NCBI RefSeq assembly: GCF_015206895.1
Contig: NZ_JADEXU010000059.1
Span: 1-43,999, forward strand
DNA length: 43,999 bases
Origin: Nostoc sp. LEGE 12450
GTDB taxonomy: Bacteria > Cyanobacteriota > Cyanobacteriia > Cyanobacteriales > Nostocaceae
Direction of reading: 5' to 3'
How positions within the stretch are numbered: the stretch's first letter is position 1; every line of letters starts with the position of its first letter. Below, one piece after another: positions 26,537-35,790 of this stretch. The position numbers and the translations under genes are program-made. The notes under the pieces were generated by a model. That model was not told where the DNA came from, did not search any database, and saw only the letters and a list, made by a program, of their open reading frames with translations.

Positions 26537-27700
26537 ATGGCAACAATTATAGGTACTGATGGAGATGATATTTTAGTAGGAACTGCTGGGGATGACAGAA
26601 TTATCGCTAGTGCAGGGGATGATACGATTACTGGTGGAGATGGTAGGGATATCATTGACTACAGTAACTTAGAACAAAGTGTAACACTTCAACCAGTGGT
26701 GATTCAGAAAGGCGTAATTGGAACTGATACGTTTAGAGATTTCTTTGAAACTGTTATTGGCGCTAGAGGGCAGATTAATATTATTGATGCAACTACTGAC
26801 AGTACAAATGTATCAATAATAGCTGATTTATCCAAAGAAAGACTAGAAATTAGAGTTGTCGGTTCGCCACCAATAATAGTCAATGTGAAAAATTTTGTGA
26901 ATGTAATTGGTACAAATCAAAAGGACACTATTACTGGTAATGCTGCTGATAATGAATTATCTGGTAGCGGCGGCAATGACATTATTAGAGGTAGTGCAGG
27001 CAACGATACCTTAAATGGTGGAGATGGTACTGATACGGCTGATTACAGCAAAATAGGTGTAAGCTCTACCATCTTCATTGATGGAACTCTTCAAAAAGGT
27101 GGTGGACTAGGTAGAGATTTACTTGGTAATTTTGAAAATCTTGTTGTTGATGCTAGGGTTGCAAATAACACTATCGATGCCTCAATTGCTCCTTCAGCAC
27201 CCTTTTTAGTTGGAGATGCATCAGTTAACGTTAACCTTGAAAGTCAAAGTTTCGTAATTAATAATGTTCCTAACATAGGCACAGTTGAATTCACATTTAT
27301 AAACTTTGATAATGTTAAAGGTACAAATCAAAGTGACACCATTGTTGGAGATAGGCAAAATAATGTATTATTCGGCAATGGCGGAAACGATACACTTTCT
27401 GGTAAGAGCGGGAACGATACACTCGCTGGTGGGTTAGGTGCAGATACTCTCACTGGGGGACTAGGTGCAGATAAATTTGTTTTTACCAACGTATTAGAAG
27501 GTGTTGATATTATCAAAGACTTCAAGGCTGTTGAAGGTGATAAACTCCAAGTTTCTCAAGCAGGGTTTGGTGCTACTGACCTTAGTGACTTCAGTTATGA
27601 TCCCCTAAATGGTTCTTTATTCTTCCAAGAATCGAGATTCGCTATTCTGGAAAATAAGCCTATTGGTTTTCAAACTAATTTAGATATTCAACTGGTTTAA
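26537..27700 (+). CDS. RTX-type calcium-binding repeat protein
   Basis: 387 residues. Nonapeptide GGxGxDxUx repeats occur in three clusters: at the N-terminus (GTDGDDILVGTAGDDRI), in the middle (GSGGNDIIRGSAGNDTLNGG) and near the C-terminus (GNGGNDTLSGKSGNDTLAGG, then GLGADTLTGGLGADKFVF). They are separated by two similar beta-rich segments (DYSNLEQSVTL... and DYSKIGVSSTIF...). The end (DIIKDFKAVEGDKLQVS) is the usual post-RTX module. Such proteins bind calcium outside the cell and leave by type I secretion without an N-terminal signal, which fits here. No enzyme domain is fused, so it is more likely a surface or matrix protein than a toxin. No ABC/HlyD exporter genes lie nearby. Confidence 0.85.
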   Translation: MATIIGTDGDDILVGTAGDDRIIASAGDDTITGGDGRDIIDYSNLEQSVTLQPVVIQKGVIGTDTFRDFFETVIGARGQINIIDATTDSTNVSIIADLSKERLEIRVVGSPPIIVNVKNFVNVIGTNQKDTITGNAADNELSGSGGNDIIRGSAGNDTLNGGDGTDTADYSKIGVSSTIFIDGTLQKGGGLGRDLLGNFENLVVDARVANNTIDASIAPSAPFLVGDASVNVNLESQSFVINNVPNIGTVEFTFINFDNVKGTNQSDTIVGDRQNNVLFGNGGNDTLSGKSGNDTLAGGLGADTLTGGLGADKFVFTNVLEGVDIIKDFKAVEGDKLQVSQAGFGATDLSDFSYDPLNGSLFFQESRFAILENKPIGFQTNLDIQLV

Positions 27701-27740
27701 GCTCAGGGATTGGATAAGTTCAACCAAATAGTGGGACTTA

Positions 27741-27883
27741 GAGGTTGTTTGAAAAGTGTCAGATTGAGCCTTAAATGCAACTTACAGAAGCGAACACGAA
27801 TTCTAGAACACCCATTATCTCATTCAACTTCTAGGATAGCCAGAGTAGTCAAACATACGTTAGATGACTTTTCAAACAACCTC
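27741..27883. mobile_element. MITE, 143 bp, with TTA target duplication
   Basis: Perfect 17-bp terminal inverted repeats GAGGTTGTTTGAAAAGT (27741-27757) and its complement at 27867-27883, flanked on both sides by TTA (27738-27740, 27884-27886). It contains no open frame long enough to encode a protein. A 3-bp TNA duplication is typical of one IS5-type group (IS1031-like), a possible source of its transposase. Confidence 0.8.
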
Positions 27884-28117
27884 TTAGAGTCTTCTTTGCT
27901 CCAATTCTCCAATTACTGGTATAGTGCTACTCGCCAACAATTCAAATGACAGAAGGTCACAAAGATAATATTTGCTTCCTCATTATGGTAACTCTGGAAT
28001 ACTTGCAGCAGACCTCTTGGGCAACCTTGTTGGTGGCTGCTGCTCTGATCTTGATTCACTGAGGTAGGGGTTATTTTCAAGTACGATTAGCGATCGCAAA
28101 GACATTGGATGATTTGT

Positions 28118-28240
28118 ATGGCTAAACCAGCAGGCAAAAAAGTTACCTTGCGGATGGAAGGGAAATTTGAGGAAATTACCCGCCTCACCAATACTTTCTG
28201 CTCTCAACATCTCAACGACGAATATGCCGATATGATCTAA
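28118..28240 (+). pseudogene. DUF6398-like gene remnant
   Basis: A 40-codon frame from ATG: MAKPAGKKVTLRMEGKF, then EEITRLTNTFCSQHLNDEYA, matching the start of small DUF6398-type proteins (x-LTDxFCxxHLxxEYA). The frame ends at TAA where the family normally continues with a much longer domain, and the downstream text is full of stops. A decayed gene; the match is from memory of the family. Confidence 0.45.
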
Positions 28241-28374
28241 AAACTGCTGTAAGAATTTGTGAGAAAATGAATCACAATAGCGCTACTTGCTTGATGCTAA
28301 GAACGCACTAGCGCCTTTTACTAAAACACATAGATACAATCTCATCTACTTTCATGAGGTATGGTAGGTTTCTA

Positions 28375-28833
28375 ATGTCGAAAAACGTTTTTACAATTTT
28401 TAACCACGGTACAGACTTTCATCGAGATGCCAATCCTAATGAATTAATTAACCAGTTGAGCATGGCAATGGATGGAAAAGAAGCGCGAATTGTCCAGACT
28501 GGTGAGCGTACCAAAGAAAATCCCATACCCTTTGCCCTAGAGTCAGAAAACCCGACTTACCTGATCTGCGAAGGGCCAGGTTCTGAAGAAGTCTCCGCAG
28601 AAGACTCTAAAAGCGGAGTACACCATGCTTATCCCGGTAAATTCAACTCTATTTTCGGTACAGAAAAAGGCAAAGGACAATCTCAAAACCCTGGACTTAC
28701 ACTCAAAGGAACCAGACAATATTGGTTTTTGGGAGAAAGGCAAGCTGACGAATTTCAATTATCCTTCATGGGCAACACTCCCGAAGTTTGGAAACTAACG
28801 GGTTTAGCTTTGGGTAACGGTTGGGACTCTTAA
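28375..28833 (+). pseudogene. N-terminal part of an alpha/beta-hydrolase-like protein
   Basis: 152 residues from the ATG of MSKNVFTIFNHGTDFHRD, preceded by GTAGG; an upstream in-frame ATG at 28354 is possible. The sequence opens with a beta strand and a HG-T-x-FHRD motif, then TYLICEGPGSEEVSAEDS, HHAYPGKFNSIFGTEKGKG and QYWFLGERQADEFQLSFMG. It ends at GLALGNGWDS. In proteins I recall with this opening, a long hydrolase-like domain follows the GWD, so this is likely a truncated copy. The function of the family is not established. Confidence 0.5.
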
Positions 28834-29003
28834 TGGGAACGAGTGCTGCAATATGCCAGTAGTTGAGTTTGCTCCTTCTGCCAAGCTTTCACTGTGGAAG
28901 CTTGTCCAGGAAATGCGATCGCTAAACACACAAACTTCAACATAAATCTTGTGTTATAGTCCGTAAAAGCCCGTACCTGACAACGAAGCTGATTGACTCT
29001 GTT

Positions 29004-29582
29004 CTACTTGATTAAAAGATGTAAAGCACGACGAACATATACTTGCCAAGGCTCAGTCTGAGGTTGAAAAATTTGTGCATAAAGCATAATTCCGCTCATC
29101 GTATCAAAAACTAAACTAGGATCTAAATCTGCGTGAACTTCTTTTCTCACTTTTGCTCGTTCAATTACAACAGCAAAAGCTTGCCGTCGAGGTTGCAGAT
29201 ATTTTGTCCAATAAATTTGAGCAAATTGAGGGCTAGTTGAGGCATTACTGATAATCATGGCAACAGTCTGCCGTCCCAAAGGACTAAGCGTAATTTGCGC
29301 GGCATTCTCAATCAGAGCATCAATATCATCCCAAAGACTACCAGTGTCAGGGATAATAACTTCTTCTCTAAAACTTTCTATTGCCGATGCAATCAGTTCT
29401 TCTTTACCTTTGTAGCGTCGGTAAATAGTGGGTTTACTAACTCCTGCACGGACTGCAATTGCATCAATACTTGTACGTTCATATCCAACTTCTGATAGTA
29501 GTTCCAAGCTTGCTTGCAGAATGGCTTGATGAGATTGAAGGTTACGAGGTCGTCCTGGCAGATTTTTCGCGAGTTTATTCAT
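29004..29582 (-). CDS. TetR-family transcriptional regulator
   Basis: 192 residues. N-terminal TetR DNA-binding domain: HQAILQASLELLSEVGYERT (helix 1-2), SIDAIAVRAGVSKPTIYRRY (helix-turn-helix), KGKEELIASAIESF. The C-terminal ligand-binding part resembles TetR_C type domains (QTVAMIISNASTSPQFAQIY). It is divergent from a cytochrome P450 gene. Between them lies a perfect palindrome with the size and symmetry of a TetR operator (29653-29673), 71 bp upstream of its own start and 35 bp before the P450. The inference is that it represses both genes and is released by a P450 substrate or product. Complete. Confidence 0.92.
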   Translation of the reverse strand: MNKLAKNLPGRPRNLQSHQAILQASLELLSEVGYERTSIDAIAVRAGVSKPTIYRRYKGKEELIASAIESFREEVIIPDTGSLWDDIDALIENAAQITLSPLGRQTVAMIISNASTSPQFAQIYWTKYLQPRRQAFAVVIERAKVRKEVHADLDPSLVFDTMSGIMLYAQIFQPQTEPWQVYVRRALHLLIK

Positions 29583-29652
29583 GCAATTATCATCTCAAGG
29601 CATCGGTATTTAGACAACTTGCAAACAGTTATTGAGTTGACTTCTCTGATAT

Positions 29653-29673
29653 TTTACGATACCGTATCGTAAA
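29653..29673. promoter_or_regulatory. TetR operator palindrome
   Basis: Perfect inverted repeat of two 10-bp arms, TTTACGATAC and GTATCGTAAA, around one central C. It sits between the divergent tetR and P450 genes, close to the P450 start. The only palindrome of this quality in the intergenic region. Confidence 0.85.
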
Positions 29674-29707
29674 TATAACTTCTATTCACTCAAAAGTCAG
29701 AAAAAAC

Positions 29708-31048
29708 ATGACTAGCTTTTCAACCGGGCGCTCACTCCCATTACCCCCTGGTGGCTTTGGCTTGCCGCTCATTGGCGAATCCATTAGTTATTTGCAAGAG
29801 CCAGCACGTTTTATTCACCAGCGACAAAAGCAATATGGAGCAGTCTTCAAAACCCATCTATTTGGTCGCCCAACGATTGTCTTAATTGGGGGAGATGCCA
29901 CACGTTTTCTATTCACTAATGAAAGTCAGCGATTTGAGATGACTAATACTACAAGTTTTGAGGTGCTACTAGGAGCCAACTCAATTGGAGTCAAGACAGG
30001 TACTGCTCACCAAAAACTTCGTAAACACTTGTTCAAGTCCTTTGAGCCAAGAGCGTTAGCTGATTATGCCAAAACAATGGAACAGTTGACCCATCGTTAT
30101 CTGCATAAATGGGAAGAGATGAAAACTTTGACTTGGTATCCTGAACTGAAAAAATACACACTTGATATTGCCTGTAGGTTGTTTATAGGTGTTGATAATG
30201 CCGCAAATGAGAACTTAGAGAAAGTTTATGAGGCTTGGAGTAATGGACTATTATCTATTCCGATTCGATTTCCTCTAAGCAAGTTTGCCCGCGCAGTTCG
30301 TGCGCGAGAGCAGCTTCTTGTGCAATTTGATCAGTTAATTGTTCAACGTCAAAAACAGCCTATTGCCCATCAAGACGTTTTAGGAATTCTATTACAAGCA
30401 CAAGATGAGGAAGGGAATCGTCTGAGTATTGAGGATGTCAAAGATAACGTGTTAGCAATGCTTGTTGCTGGACACGAAACTTTAACCTCAGCACTAACTT
30501 CCTTATGTTTATTGTTAGCTCAACATCCACAAGTGTGGCAAACAGCACGTTTGGAACAAGCGAAAATTGGACACGCACAACTGCTGACACCAGAATGTCT
30601 TAAGCAAATGACCTATCTAGAGCTTGTGCTAAAAGAAGTTTTACGGATGCTGCCTCCAGTCGTTCGTAGCGGTTCGCGCAAAGTACTTAAAGAAAGTGAG
30701 TTTGCTGGATACCGTATCCCCCAAGGCTGGGACGTGTTTTACCAAATTCAGGAAACTCATCAAGACGAGAATGTTTACCCTCAATCTCAACAATTTGATC
30801 CACAACGTTTTACATCTAAATCCACCCAGGACAAACAGAAGGTCGGAAGCTATATTCCTTTTGGTGGTGGGATTCGAGAATGCTTAGGTAAAGAGTTTGC
30901 TCGGCTAGAAATGAAACTGTTTGCCGTACTATTAATTCGTGACTATGAATGGGAAATACTTCCTGGACAAAATTTAGAACGCTTAGTACTACCATTTTCT
31001 CGTCCGAGGGATGGTTTGAAAGTAAAGTTTTGGAGGCGCGAAGGCTAA
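29708..31048 (+). CDS. Cytochrome P450, CYP120-like
   Basis: 446 residues with all P450 hallmarks: proline-rich N-terminus (LPLPPGGFGLPLIGE) without a membrane anchor, I-helix oxygen-binding AGHETLTSA, K-helix ExxR (KEVLRML), the PERF-like region (FDPQRF), and the haem-binding loop FGGGIRECLGKEFA with C392 as thiolate ligand. The overall wording resembles CYP120 of cyanobacteria, whose Synechocystis member hydroxylates retinoids; the substrate here is unknown. No ferredoxin or reductase gene is adjacent, so it must borrow electrons. Regulation is probably by the divergent TetR through the palindrome at 29653-29673, which would block its promoter. Confidence 0.92.
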   Translation: MTSFSTGRSLPLPPGGFGLPLIGESISYLQEPARFIHQRQKQYGAVFKTHLFGRPTIVLIGGDATRFLFTNESQRFEMTNTTSFEVLLGANSIGVKTGTAHQKLRKHLFKSFEPRALADYAKTMEQLTHRYLHKWEEMKTLTWYPELKKYTLDIACRLFIGVDNAANENLEKVYEAWSNGLLSIPIRFPLSKFARAVRAREQLLVQFDQLIVQRQKQPIAHQDVLGILLQAQDEEGNRLSIEDVKDNVLAMLVAGHETLTSALTSLCLLLAQHPQVWQTARLEQAKIGHAQLLTPECLKQMTYLELVLKEVLRMLPPVVRSGSRKVLKESEFAGYRIPQGWDVFYQIQETHQDENVYPQSQQFDPQRFTSKSTQDKQKVGSYIPFGGGIRECLGKEFARLEMKLFAVLLIRDYEWEILPGQNLERLVLPFSRPRDGLKVKFWRREG

Positions 31049-31227
31049 CAGTGTGAAATCGTATTGCTAAAGTAGATATTCATCACTTGAAAAAAATTCA
31101 TTTTGAGCCACAGGCGCAGCGGAACTTTCACCCTCATGAACTGTTTTTGTTTCTACACCCCGAACCGAGTTTTCAGCCTCCAATATTCGCACAGTGTTTC
31201 GTAGAAAAGTGAGTTAACTTGACAATT

Positions 31228-31551
31228 ATGAGTAACCCCCTTTCCTATCCCGAAGACCCAGGCTTTCATTCATCTATTCAGGAGAATCTAAAACAGCTTT
31301 CTGCTCAGTTGGGATCTCCTTTGGACGAATTATCAGTCATGGAAATATACCAAAATGCGTGCGATCTACTGAGCCACATTTCTCCATCACCTCTTACTCT
31401 TACCCGCATTGCAGGAACATTACTGGTTTACCGAGTCAAGGATACAGAACTGGAAGAATCTCAATGGTTCAACAACCAAGTGAAACAATGTCTGGACGAA
31501 GAAGAAGTTGAGGAGTTGATCGAATCTATACATCGCACGGATACTTTGTAA
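31228..31551 (+). CDS. Hypothetical protein, 107 aa
   Basis: Acidic, all-helical small protein from ATG at 31228; a TTG at 31219 would add three residues. Readable stretches: EDPGFHSSIQENLKQLSAQL, LDELSVMEIYQNACDLLSHI, QVKQCLDEEEVEELIESIHR. No motif identifies it. It is 180 bp after the P450 gene, in the same direction, and might be co-transcribed. The acidic helical C-terminus could be a protein-protein interaction region. Ribosome-binding site is weak. Considered probable but unproven. Confidence 0.5.
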   Translation: MSNPLSYPEDPGFHSSIQENLKQLSAQLGSPLDELSVMEIYQNACDLLSHISPSPLTLTRIAGTLLVYRVKDTELEESQWFNNQVKQCLDEEEVEELIESIHRTDTL

Positions 31552-31877
31552 TCGCTGAAAAAGTGGGAGTCTCGCGCACATCGGATACCGTCGCATCATC
31601 TCTTGCAATTCCACTGCCTCTCCTTGGGGCGTGTACACAGCTTCCCCAGACAGTGCAATCACAATCCTTTGCCGCCTCGTTCGTCATCGAAGGTGCGAAA
31701 GCGTTTGGAGAGTTTTCGATCCAGGAAATCGTTCATGGTGTTTTTACGACATCGCGTATCCATTCCATAATAAGGCCAATACCTGGAATAAAATGCTGCT
31801 TGCAATCGCATCCTTCACCCGTGTAATGTCTATCACAAGCGTGCGACTCGTTCAGTATTCCTCGACCATTCCTAAAC
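31552..31877. other. Unassigned stretch, possibly eroded coding sequence
   Basis: About 325 bp with higher GC and overlapping open frames on both strands, none convincing. On the minus strand a short peptide (MNDFLDRKLSKRFRTFDDER) resembles the start of an EF-hand-type calcium-binding protein but stops after a few residues. Probably decayed genes; I do not assign one. Confidence 0.35.
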
Positions 31878-32032
31878 CTGACTTTTCACGGTAAGGCCTC
31901 AAACCTCGAAAAAGCCTGGCTTTTTCCACAGGCTAATTCTCAATAGCTTTGAGTTAATGAAAAGAGCTAACAGAAAAATCAGGGCTTAGGAAATCTTTAA
32001 AATGAGCTTTTCTATATGCCGTGAAAAGTCAG
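31878..32032. mobile_element. MITE-like element, 155 bp
   Basis: Perfect 14-bp terminal inverted repeats CTGACTTTTCACGG (31878-31891) and CCGTGAAAAGTCAG (32019-32032). Internally a hairpin AAAAAGCC-T-GGCTTTTT is present. No protein frame. No clear target duplication was found, so the exact ends may be a few bases off. Confidence 0.6.
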
Positions 32033-32067
32033 ATATCTTCTTTTGACGAAGGTATTGCGCTAAATAA

Positions 32068-32337
32068 ACTAGCCCATTTAGTGATATTTATACTGTTCCC
32101 GGATTTGTAAATACGGCTCCAGAAATTACTCTCACCGGTAGCGCCAGAAATGGTTCATCCCAAGGCTTTAGTTTTCCTTCAACCCTGACAGCAGGTAACG
32201 GTAGGATTGGCCCCAATTTCAAATTTGACGTAGTTACCCAAGCTGTTCCCGAACCCGCCTCCCTGATTGGTATCTTAGGCTTAGGTGCTTTCGGTATCAC
32301 GTCTCTTCGTAAACGTAAGCAACTAGTTACAGAATAA
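32068..32337 (+). pseudogene. PEP-CTERM protein C-terminal remnant
   Basis: The frame, open from a TAA at 32065, encodes 89 residues with no start codon: DIYTVPGFVNTAPEITLTGS, then GFSFPSTLTAGNGRIGP, VVTQAVPEPASLIGILGLGA, FGITSLRKRKQLVTE. The VPEPAS box, hydrophobic segment and basic tail are the exosortase sorting signal of exported PEP-CTERM proteins. The N-terminal export signal and the rest of the domain are missing, probably removed together with the MITE-like element just upstream. The identity of the signal is secure; the parent protein is unknown. Confidence 0.75.
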
Positions 32338-32374
32338 ACGAACGGACAGTAAATAGGACTTTATGTGCTTCTTT

Positions 32375-32405
32375 GCCTCTCCCTTGCGCGTGCGCTGGGA
32401 GAGGC
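32375..32405. repeat. GCCTCTCCC palindromic repeat
   Basis: Perfect 9-bp arms GCCTCTCCC and GGGAGAGGC around 13 GC-rich bases, followed by a small GCGC-TTC-GCGC hairpin. Dispersed repeat in appearance; no T-run. Confidence 0.5.
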
Positions 32406-32539
32406 GCTTCGCGCTCTTGGGTGTAAGTAGTTCGATGGAGTCGGGTCTTACTACCAAATTGAGACAATTTAGTTCAAAGAGTAAGGAGTGGGGTTGGCAG
32501 GGTAGGGTTCAAATTGTTTGATTTATGCAAGATATCTAA

Positions 32540-32680
32540 TCACTGACGACGTTTAGTGTGACGTTCATAATCCTCAAAACGAATCTTAGCGATCATACTT
32601 CGAGAAAAAGTTTTGGCAACAATACCCTCGCCTCGACCACCAGCACCCTCATCTAGAGCTAATGAGGTTTTTGGCAACAT
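32540..32680 (-). pseudogene. RNA ligase C-terminal fragment
   Basis: Short minus-strand frame from ATG 32680: MLPKTSLALDEGAGGRGEGI, then VAKTFSRSMIAKIRFEDYER and HTKRRQ. The G-R-x-E-G-(I/L)-V motif followed by a strand ending in AKIRFEDYER is the C-terminal nucleotidyltransferase signature of RNA ligase family proteins (motif IV/V region). Upstream of the ATG the frame runs to the TAA of the DUF6748-type gene without further ligase sequence, so only the tail remains. Moderately sure of the identity. Confidence 0.45.
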
Positions 32681-32713
32681 CTGGTTTAGAATTTTATCTG
32701 AGCTAAAATTCTT

Positions 32714-33232
32714 TTACTTTGGTTCCACTCTCAGATAAAACTGTGTACCCACAAACTGAGTAGCTCTGTTTGTTGGATCTACGTTTTCTATTACCTCCGT
32801 TATACCTACAGCAATCAAACCTTTACCAAAAATTTCGCTTGTTGCTGCGTCAAGTTGTTTTTGTGTTGTACCCGTTTGACTCAAATCGATTGACGAAACT
32901 TGAGAAATCTTCGGCTTATTCAAAACCAACTTATCTGTCGAAAAGCAAGGAGTTGTGATGCAACGAATGCCATTGTCTTTTATGGCCACAAAAGTACCTT
33001 TTGCTGGGGCATTTGTCGCGGCATAGAAGTCTTCTTTGACTCTCAAATTTCCAAACTCACCGAAGAGAGGAAATGTTACTGGAACGATGTTACCTCTAAG
33101 AATCACACGGCTACCATCATCATTTTGAATTTTTACCAGTTGGTAAGGTGGGACTTTCAGAGAACTCCAATCAATTGCAGACACATAACATTCGGAGCGA
33201 AAAACACCATCTAAGCAAGGAGTAGCTTTCAA
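32714..33232 (-). CDS. DUF6748-like protein, N-terminus shortened
   Basis: 172 codons from a TTG: SECYVSAIDWSSLKVPPYQL, ILRGNIVPVTFPLFGEFGNL, EDFYAATNAPAKGTFVAIKD, NGIRCITTPCFSTDKLVLNK. The NGIRCITTPCFST block with two Cys is characteristic of DUF6748-type proteins, as I recall them, which usually have an N-terminal signal and a further Cys-rich strand (CGGYFV) before the CY(V)SAID segment. That part and any ATG start are missing here: the frame upstream hits a TAG after eight codons. Likely an exported protein originally, now truncated. Confidence 0.6.
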   Translation of the reverse strand: MKATPCLDGVFRSECYVSAIDWSSLKVPPYQLVKIQNDDGSRVILRGNIVPVTFPLFGEFGNLRVKEDFYAATNAPAKGTFVAIKDNGIRCITTPCFSTDKLVLNKPKISQVSSIDLSQTGTTQKQLDAATSEIFGKGLIAVGITEVIENVDPTNRATQFVGTQFYLRVEPK

Positions 33233-33414
33233 GTTGACAAGCTTTATAAGATGCTAGCAATAATCCTAGCTTTAAAAAACAAGGAGTTTATTTTTATGTT
33301 TCTAAACTATCACTAACTATCTCAAACCCTTATAACTACGTTTTTGCAAAAATATCAAAGTTTTGTCTCAAAGCTTTGAACACTCTGGCTTTGGAGTTTT
33401 TGGACAAGTCTAAT

Positions 33415-35790
33415 TCAATCTTGATTTAATAGCAAAGATAAAGTTGTTAACAACTCTGATAATGTAAAGGGTTTCGGTAAAAAAGCTTTGACACCAGCGC
33501 TAGTAGCCTCAGCTATTTTTTCATTGGTAGCTAGGCCACTCATAGCAATAATTTTGAGATGTGGATTAATTTTTTGTAAAGTGCAAATAGTTATGATGCC
33601 ATCCATATCAGGCATCATTAAATCTATTAACGCCGCACTAATTCTATTTTTATGTTCGACATATACTGAGATTGCCTCAACACCATTATTAGCACTTAAC
33701 ATTTGATAGTTATAATTTAAAAGCGATGTTTGAATAATTTGTTGAAGTGAGAGTTCATCGTCTACAACTAAAACAACCTCTCCATTACCTTTAAGTAGTT
33801 CATAGTCCTCTGTTAATGGTTGTTGCTGTTGTGTATCTGTGAATGCTGGGAAATATATTTGAAATCTGCTACCTTGGCCCACTGAGCTTTCAACATTTAT
33901 GAATCCGCCATAAGTTTTAACAATTCCCATGACTGTTGACAGTCCCAAACCTGTGCCTTTACCAATTTCTTTAGTTGTAAAAAATGGCTCAAAAATTCGT
34001 TCTAATACTTCGGGGGCAATTCCAATACCAGTATCGACAACGGAAACCATAACATAATAACCAACTTTTGCCTCAAAATACTTTTGAGCAAAGAATTCGT
34101 CAATAAACTGATTGGCAGCAGAAATTTTCAAAGAACCGCCATAAGGCATAGCATCACGAGCGTTAATGCACAAATTCATCAATACTTGTTGTAATTGGGT
34201 GGGGTCTGCATAGACAGACCATAAATCTAGAGGTAATTCAATAGTAAATTCAATTGACTTAGGAAATGTTTGTTGGATAATGTACTGAATTTCAGCAACT
34301 ATGTGCTTGAGGTGGAAAATGATGTGCTTGCTCGATACACCTTTAGCAAAAGATAATACTTGTTTAATTAAATCAGCCCCACGCTGAACATTGGTATATA
34401 ACATCTTGAGCAATGGCTGAGTTTGCGGATCGGAAAATTTCTTCTCTAACAATTCTAAGGACATTAATATGGGTGAGAGAAGATTGTTTAGGTCATGAGC
34501 GATTCCACTAGCTAATGTTCCAATACTTTCCAATCGTTGAGCGCGGAGAAATTGTTGCTCTAGCTGTTTTTTCTCCGTAATATCGGTGTTAACTATGAGG
34601 ATAGATTGGGTTTGTCCAAATTGATTTTGTACCAGTGTCCAGCGACTAGCAACAATAATTTCTTTGCCCGTTTTGGTAATTTGCTCTAACTCCCCTTGCC
34701 AAAAACCATGTTCGATAGTAGCGGCAAGACCTAGATCGAGTTGGGATAACCTTTCTCTATAAAATATTTCATCGGCTTTTTTCCCAAAATTTTCATCTGC
34801 TGTCCAACCATACAAATTCTCAGCCCCTTGATTCCAAAAAAGAATATGCTTTTTCAAATCACAGACAAAAATGGCATCGGTAGAAACATCAATTAAGGCA
34901 GCCTGTTCGTGAATCTTTTCTTGTGCTTGTTTGCGTTCTGTAATATCTCTTGCTGCCGAGACTCGTACACTTCGTCCTTGATAAATGCTTTGCTTACCCA
35001 CCACCTCTAATGAAATCAACGAGCCATCTTTTTTTATGCCAGTTATTTCATAAGGCAATTCATATTCATTCTCAATGTGATGCACAAAAGTTGCTAGCGA
35101 TTCGGGCGTAAGAAAATCGACTGCTGATTTGCCAATCACTTCCTCTAAAGTATAACCAAGCATTCTAGCAAATCCAGGATTGGCATCAATAATTTTCCCC
35201 TGTTCCTGAATAACAATGCCTTCAAACATGGCATCCACCAAAGTCTGAAATCGCATTTCACTTTCTTCTAATGCCTGTTGTGCTTGTTGGCGTTGTGCAA
35301 TTTCTAGACGCAGAGATTGGTTAAGATCAGTTAACTCCTGAGTTCTTGCCGCCACTCTAGCTTCCAGTTCCTCCGTCAGCAAACGCAATGCCTCTTGAGC
35401 CTGCTTGCGTTCAGTAGTGTCTCTACCAGTATTGATGACTGCCCCAATTTCTCCATCATTTCCCCAGATAGGGGCAACTACGTATTCGTAGTACCTGATA
35501 CCATTCACTGTTGGGAAACTCATTTCACTTCTAAGAGATTTTCCCATCTGAAATACCCATTTGCGTTGAGCATCATATACTTCCATGATGTCAACCGGAA
35601 ATCCTAACTCTTGCCAAGTTTTACCTAGCAATTGATCTTGTTGTAATCCTAAAGCTGCTAGTGCTGCTGGACTGGCATAAAGATAGCGTTGCTGGCGATC
35701 GCTAATATATATATGATCTGTGGAAGCTGCCAAAACTTTATTTATTAGTTCTATCTGTTCTGAAGAAATAGAGTTTTCTTCACTTTCCAT
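33415..35790 (-). CDS. Hybrid sensor histidine kinase (PAS-PAS-PAS-HisKA-HATPase-REC)
   Basis: 791 residues from the ATG of [18 protein letters not shown]; an in-frame start nine codons earlier is possible. Three PAS domains (about 15-130, 190-305, 310-430) each end in a DxTERKQAQ-type or DITEKKQ linker; a coiled coil joins the first two. The HisKA box is [13 protein letters not shown] with the phosphoacceptor His. The ATPase domain shows the N-box ([10 protein letters not shown]), G1 (DTGIGI), F-box and G2 (GKGTGLGLS). A C-terminal receiver has the acid pair (VVDDE), the Asp in [12 protein letters not shown], Thr/Ser in MSG and Lys in KPF. No membrane segment or binding Cys for a bilin is seen, so a soluble sensor of haem, flavin or another PAS ligand. 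No adjacent output regulator. Confidence 0.93.
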   Translation of the reverse strand: MESEENSISSEQIELINKVLAASTDHIYISDRQQRYLYASPAALAALGLQQDQLLGKTWQELGFPVDIMEVYDAQRKWVFQMGKSLRSEMSFPTVNGIRYYEYVVAPIWGNDGEIGAVINTGRDTTERKQAQEALRLLTEELEARVAARTQELTDLNQSLRLEIAQRQQAQQALEESEMRFQTLVDAMFEGIVIQEQGKIIDANPGFARMLGYTLEEVIGKSAVDFLTPESLATFVHHIENEYELPYEITGIKKDGSLISLEVVGKQSIYQGRSVRVSAARDITERKQAQEKIHEQAALIDVSTDAIFVCDLKKHILFWNQGAENLYGWTADENFGKKADEIFYRERLSQLDLGLAATIEHGFWQGELEQITKTGKEIIVASRWTLVQNQFGQTQSILIVNTDITEKKQLEQQFLRAQRLESIGTLASGIAHDLNNLLSPILMSLELLEKKFSDPQTQPLLKMLYTNVQRGADLIKQVLSFAKGVSSKHIIFHLKHIVAEIQYIIQQTFPKSIEFTIELPLDLWSVYADPTQLQQVLMNLCINARDAMPYGGSLKISAANQFIDEFFAQKYFEAKVGYYVMVSVVDTGIGIAPEVLERIFEPFFTTKEIGKGTGLGLSTVMGIVKTYGGFINVESSVGQGSRFQIYFPAFTDTQQQQPLTEDYELLKGNGEVVLVVDDELSLQQIIQTSLLNYNYQMLSANNGVEAISVYVEHKNRISAALIDLMMPDMDGIITICTLQKINPHLKIIAMSGLATNEKIAEATSAGVKAFLPKPFTLSELLTTLSLLLNQD

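Noticed and set aside
31563..31894. Overlapping frames of 80-87 codons on both strands
   Set aside because: None has a ribosome-binding site or recognisable motif; the region probably contains eroded coding sequence but no single frame could be chosen.
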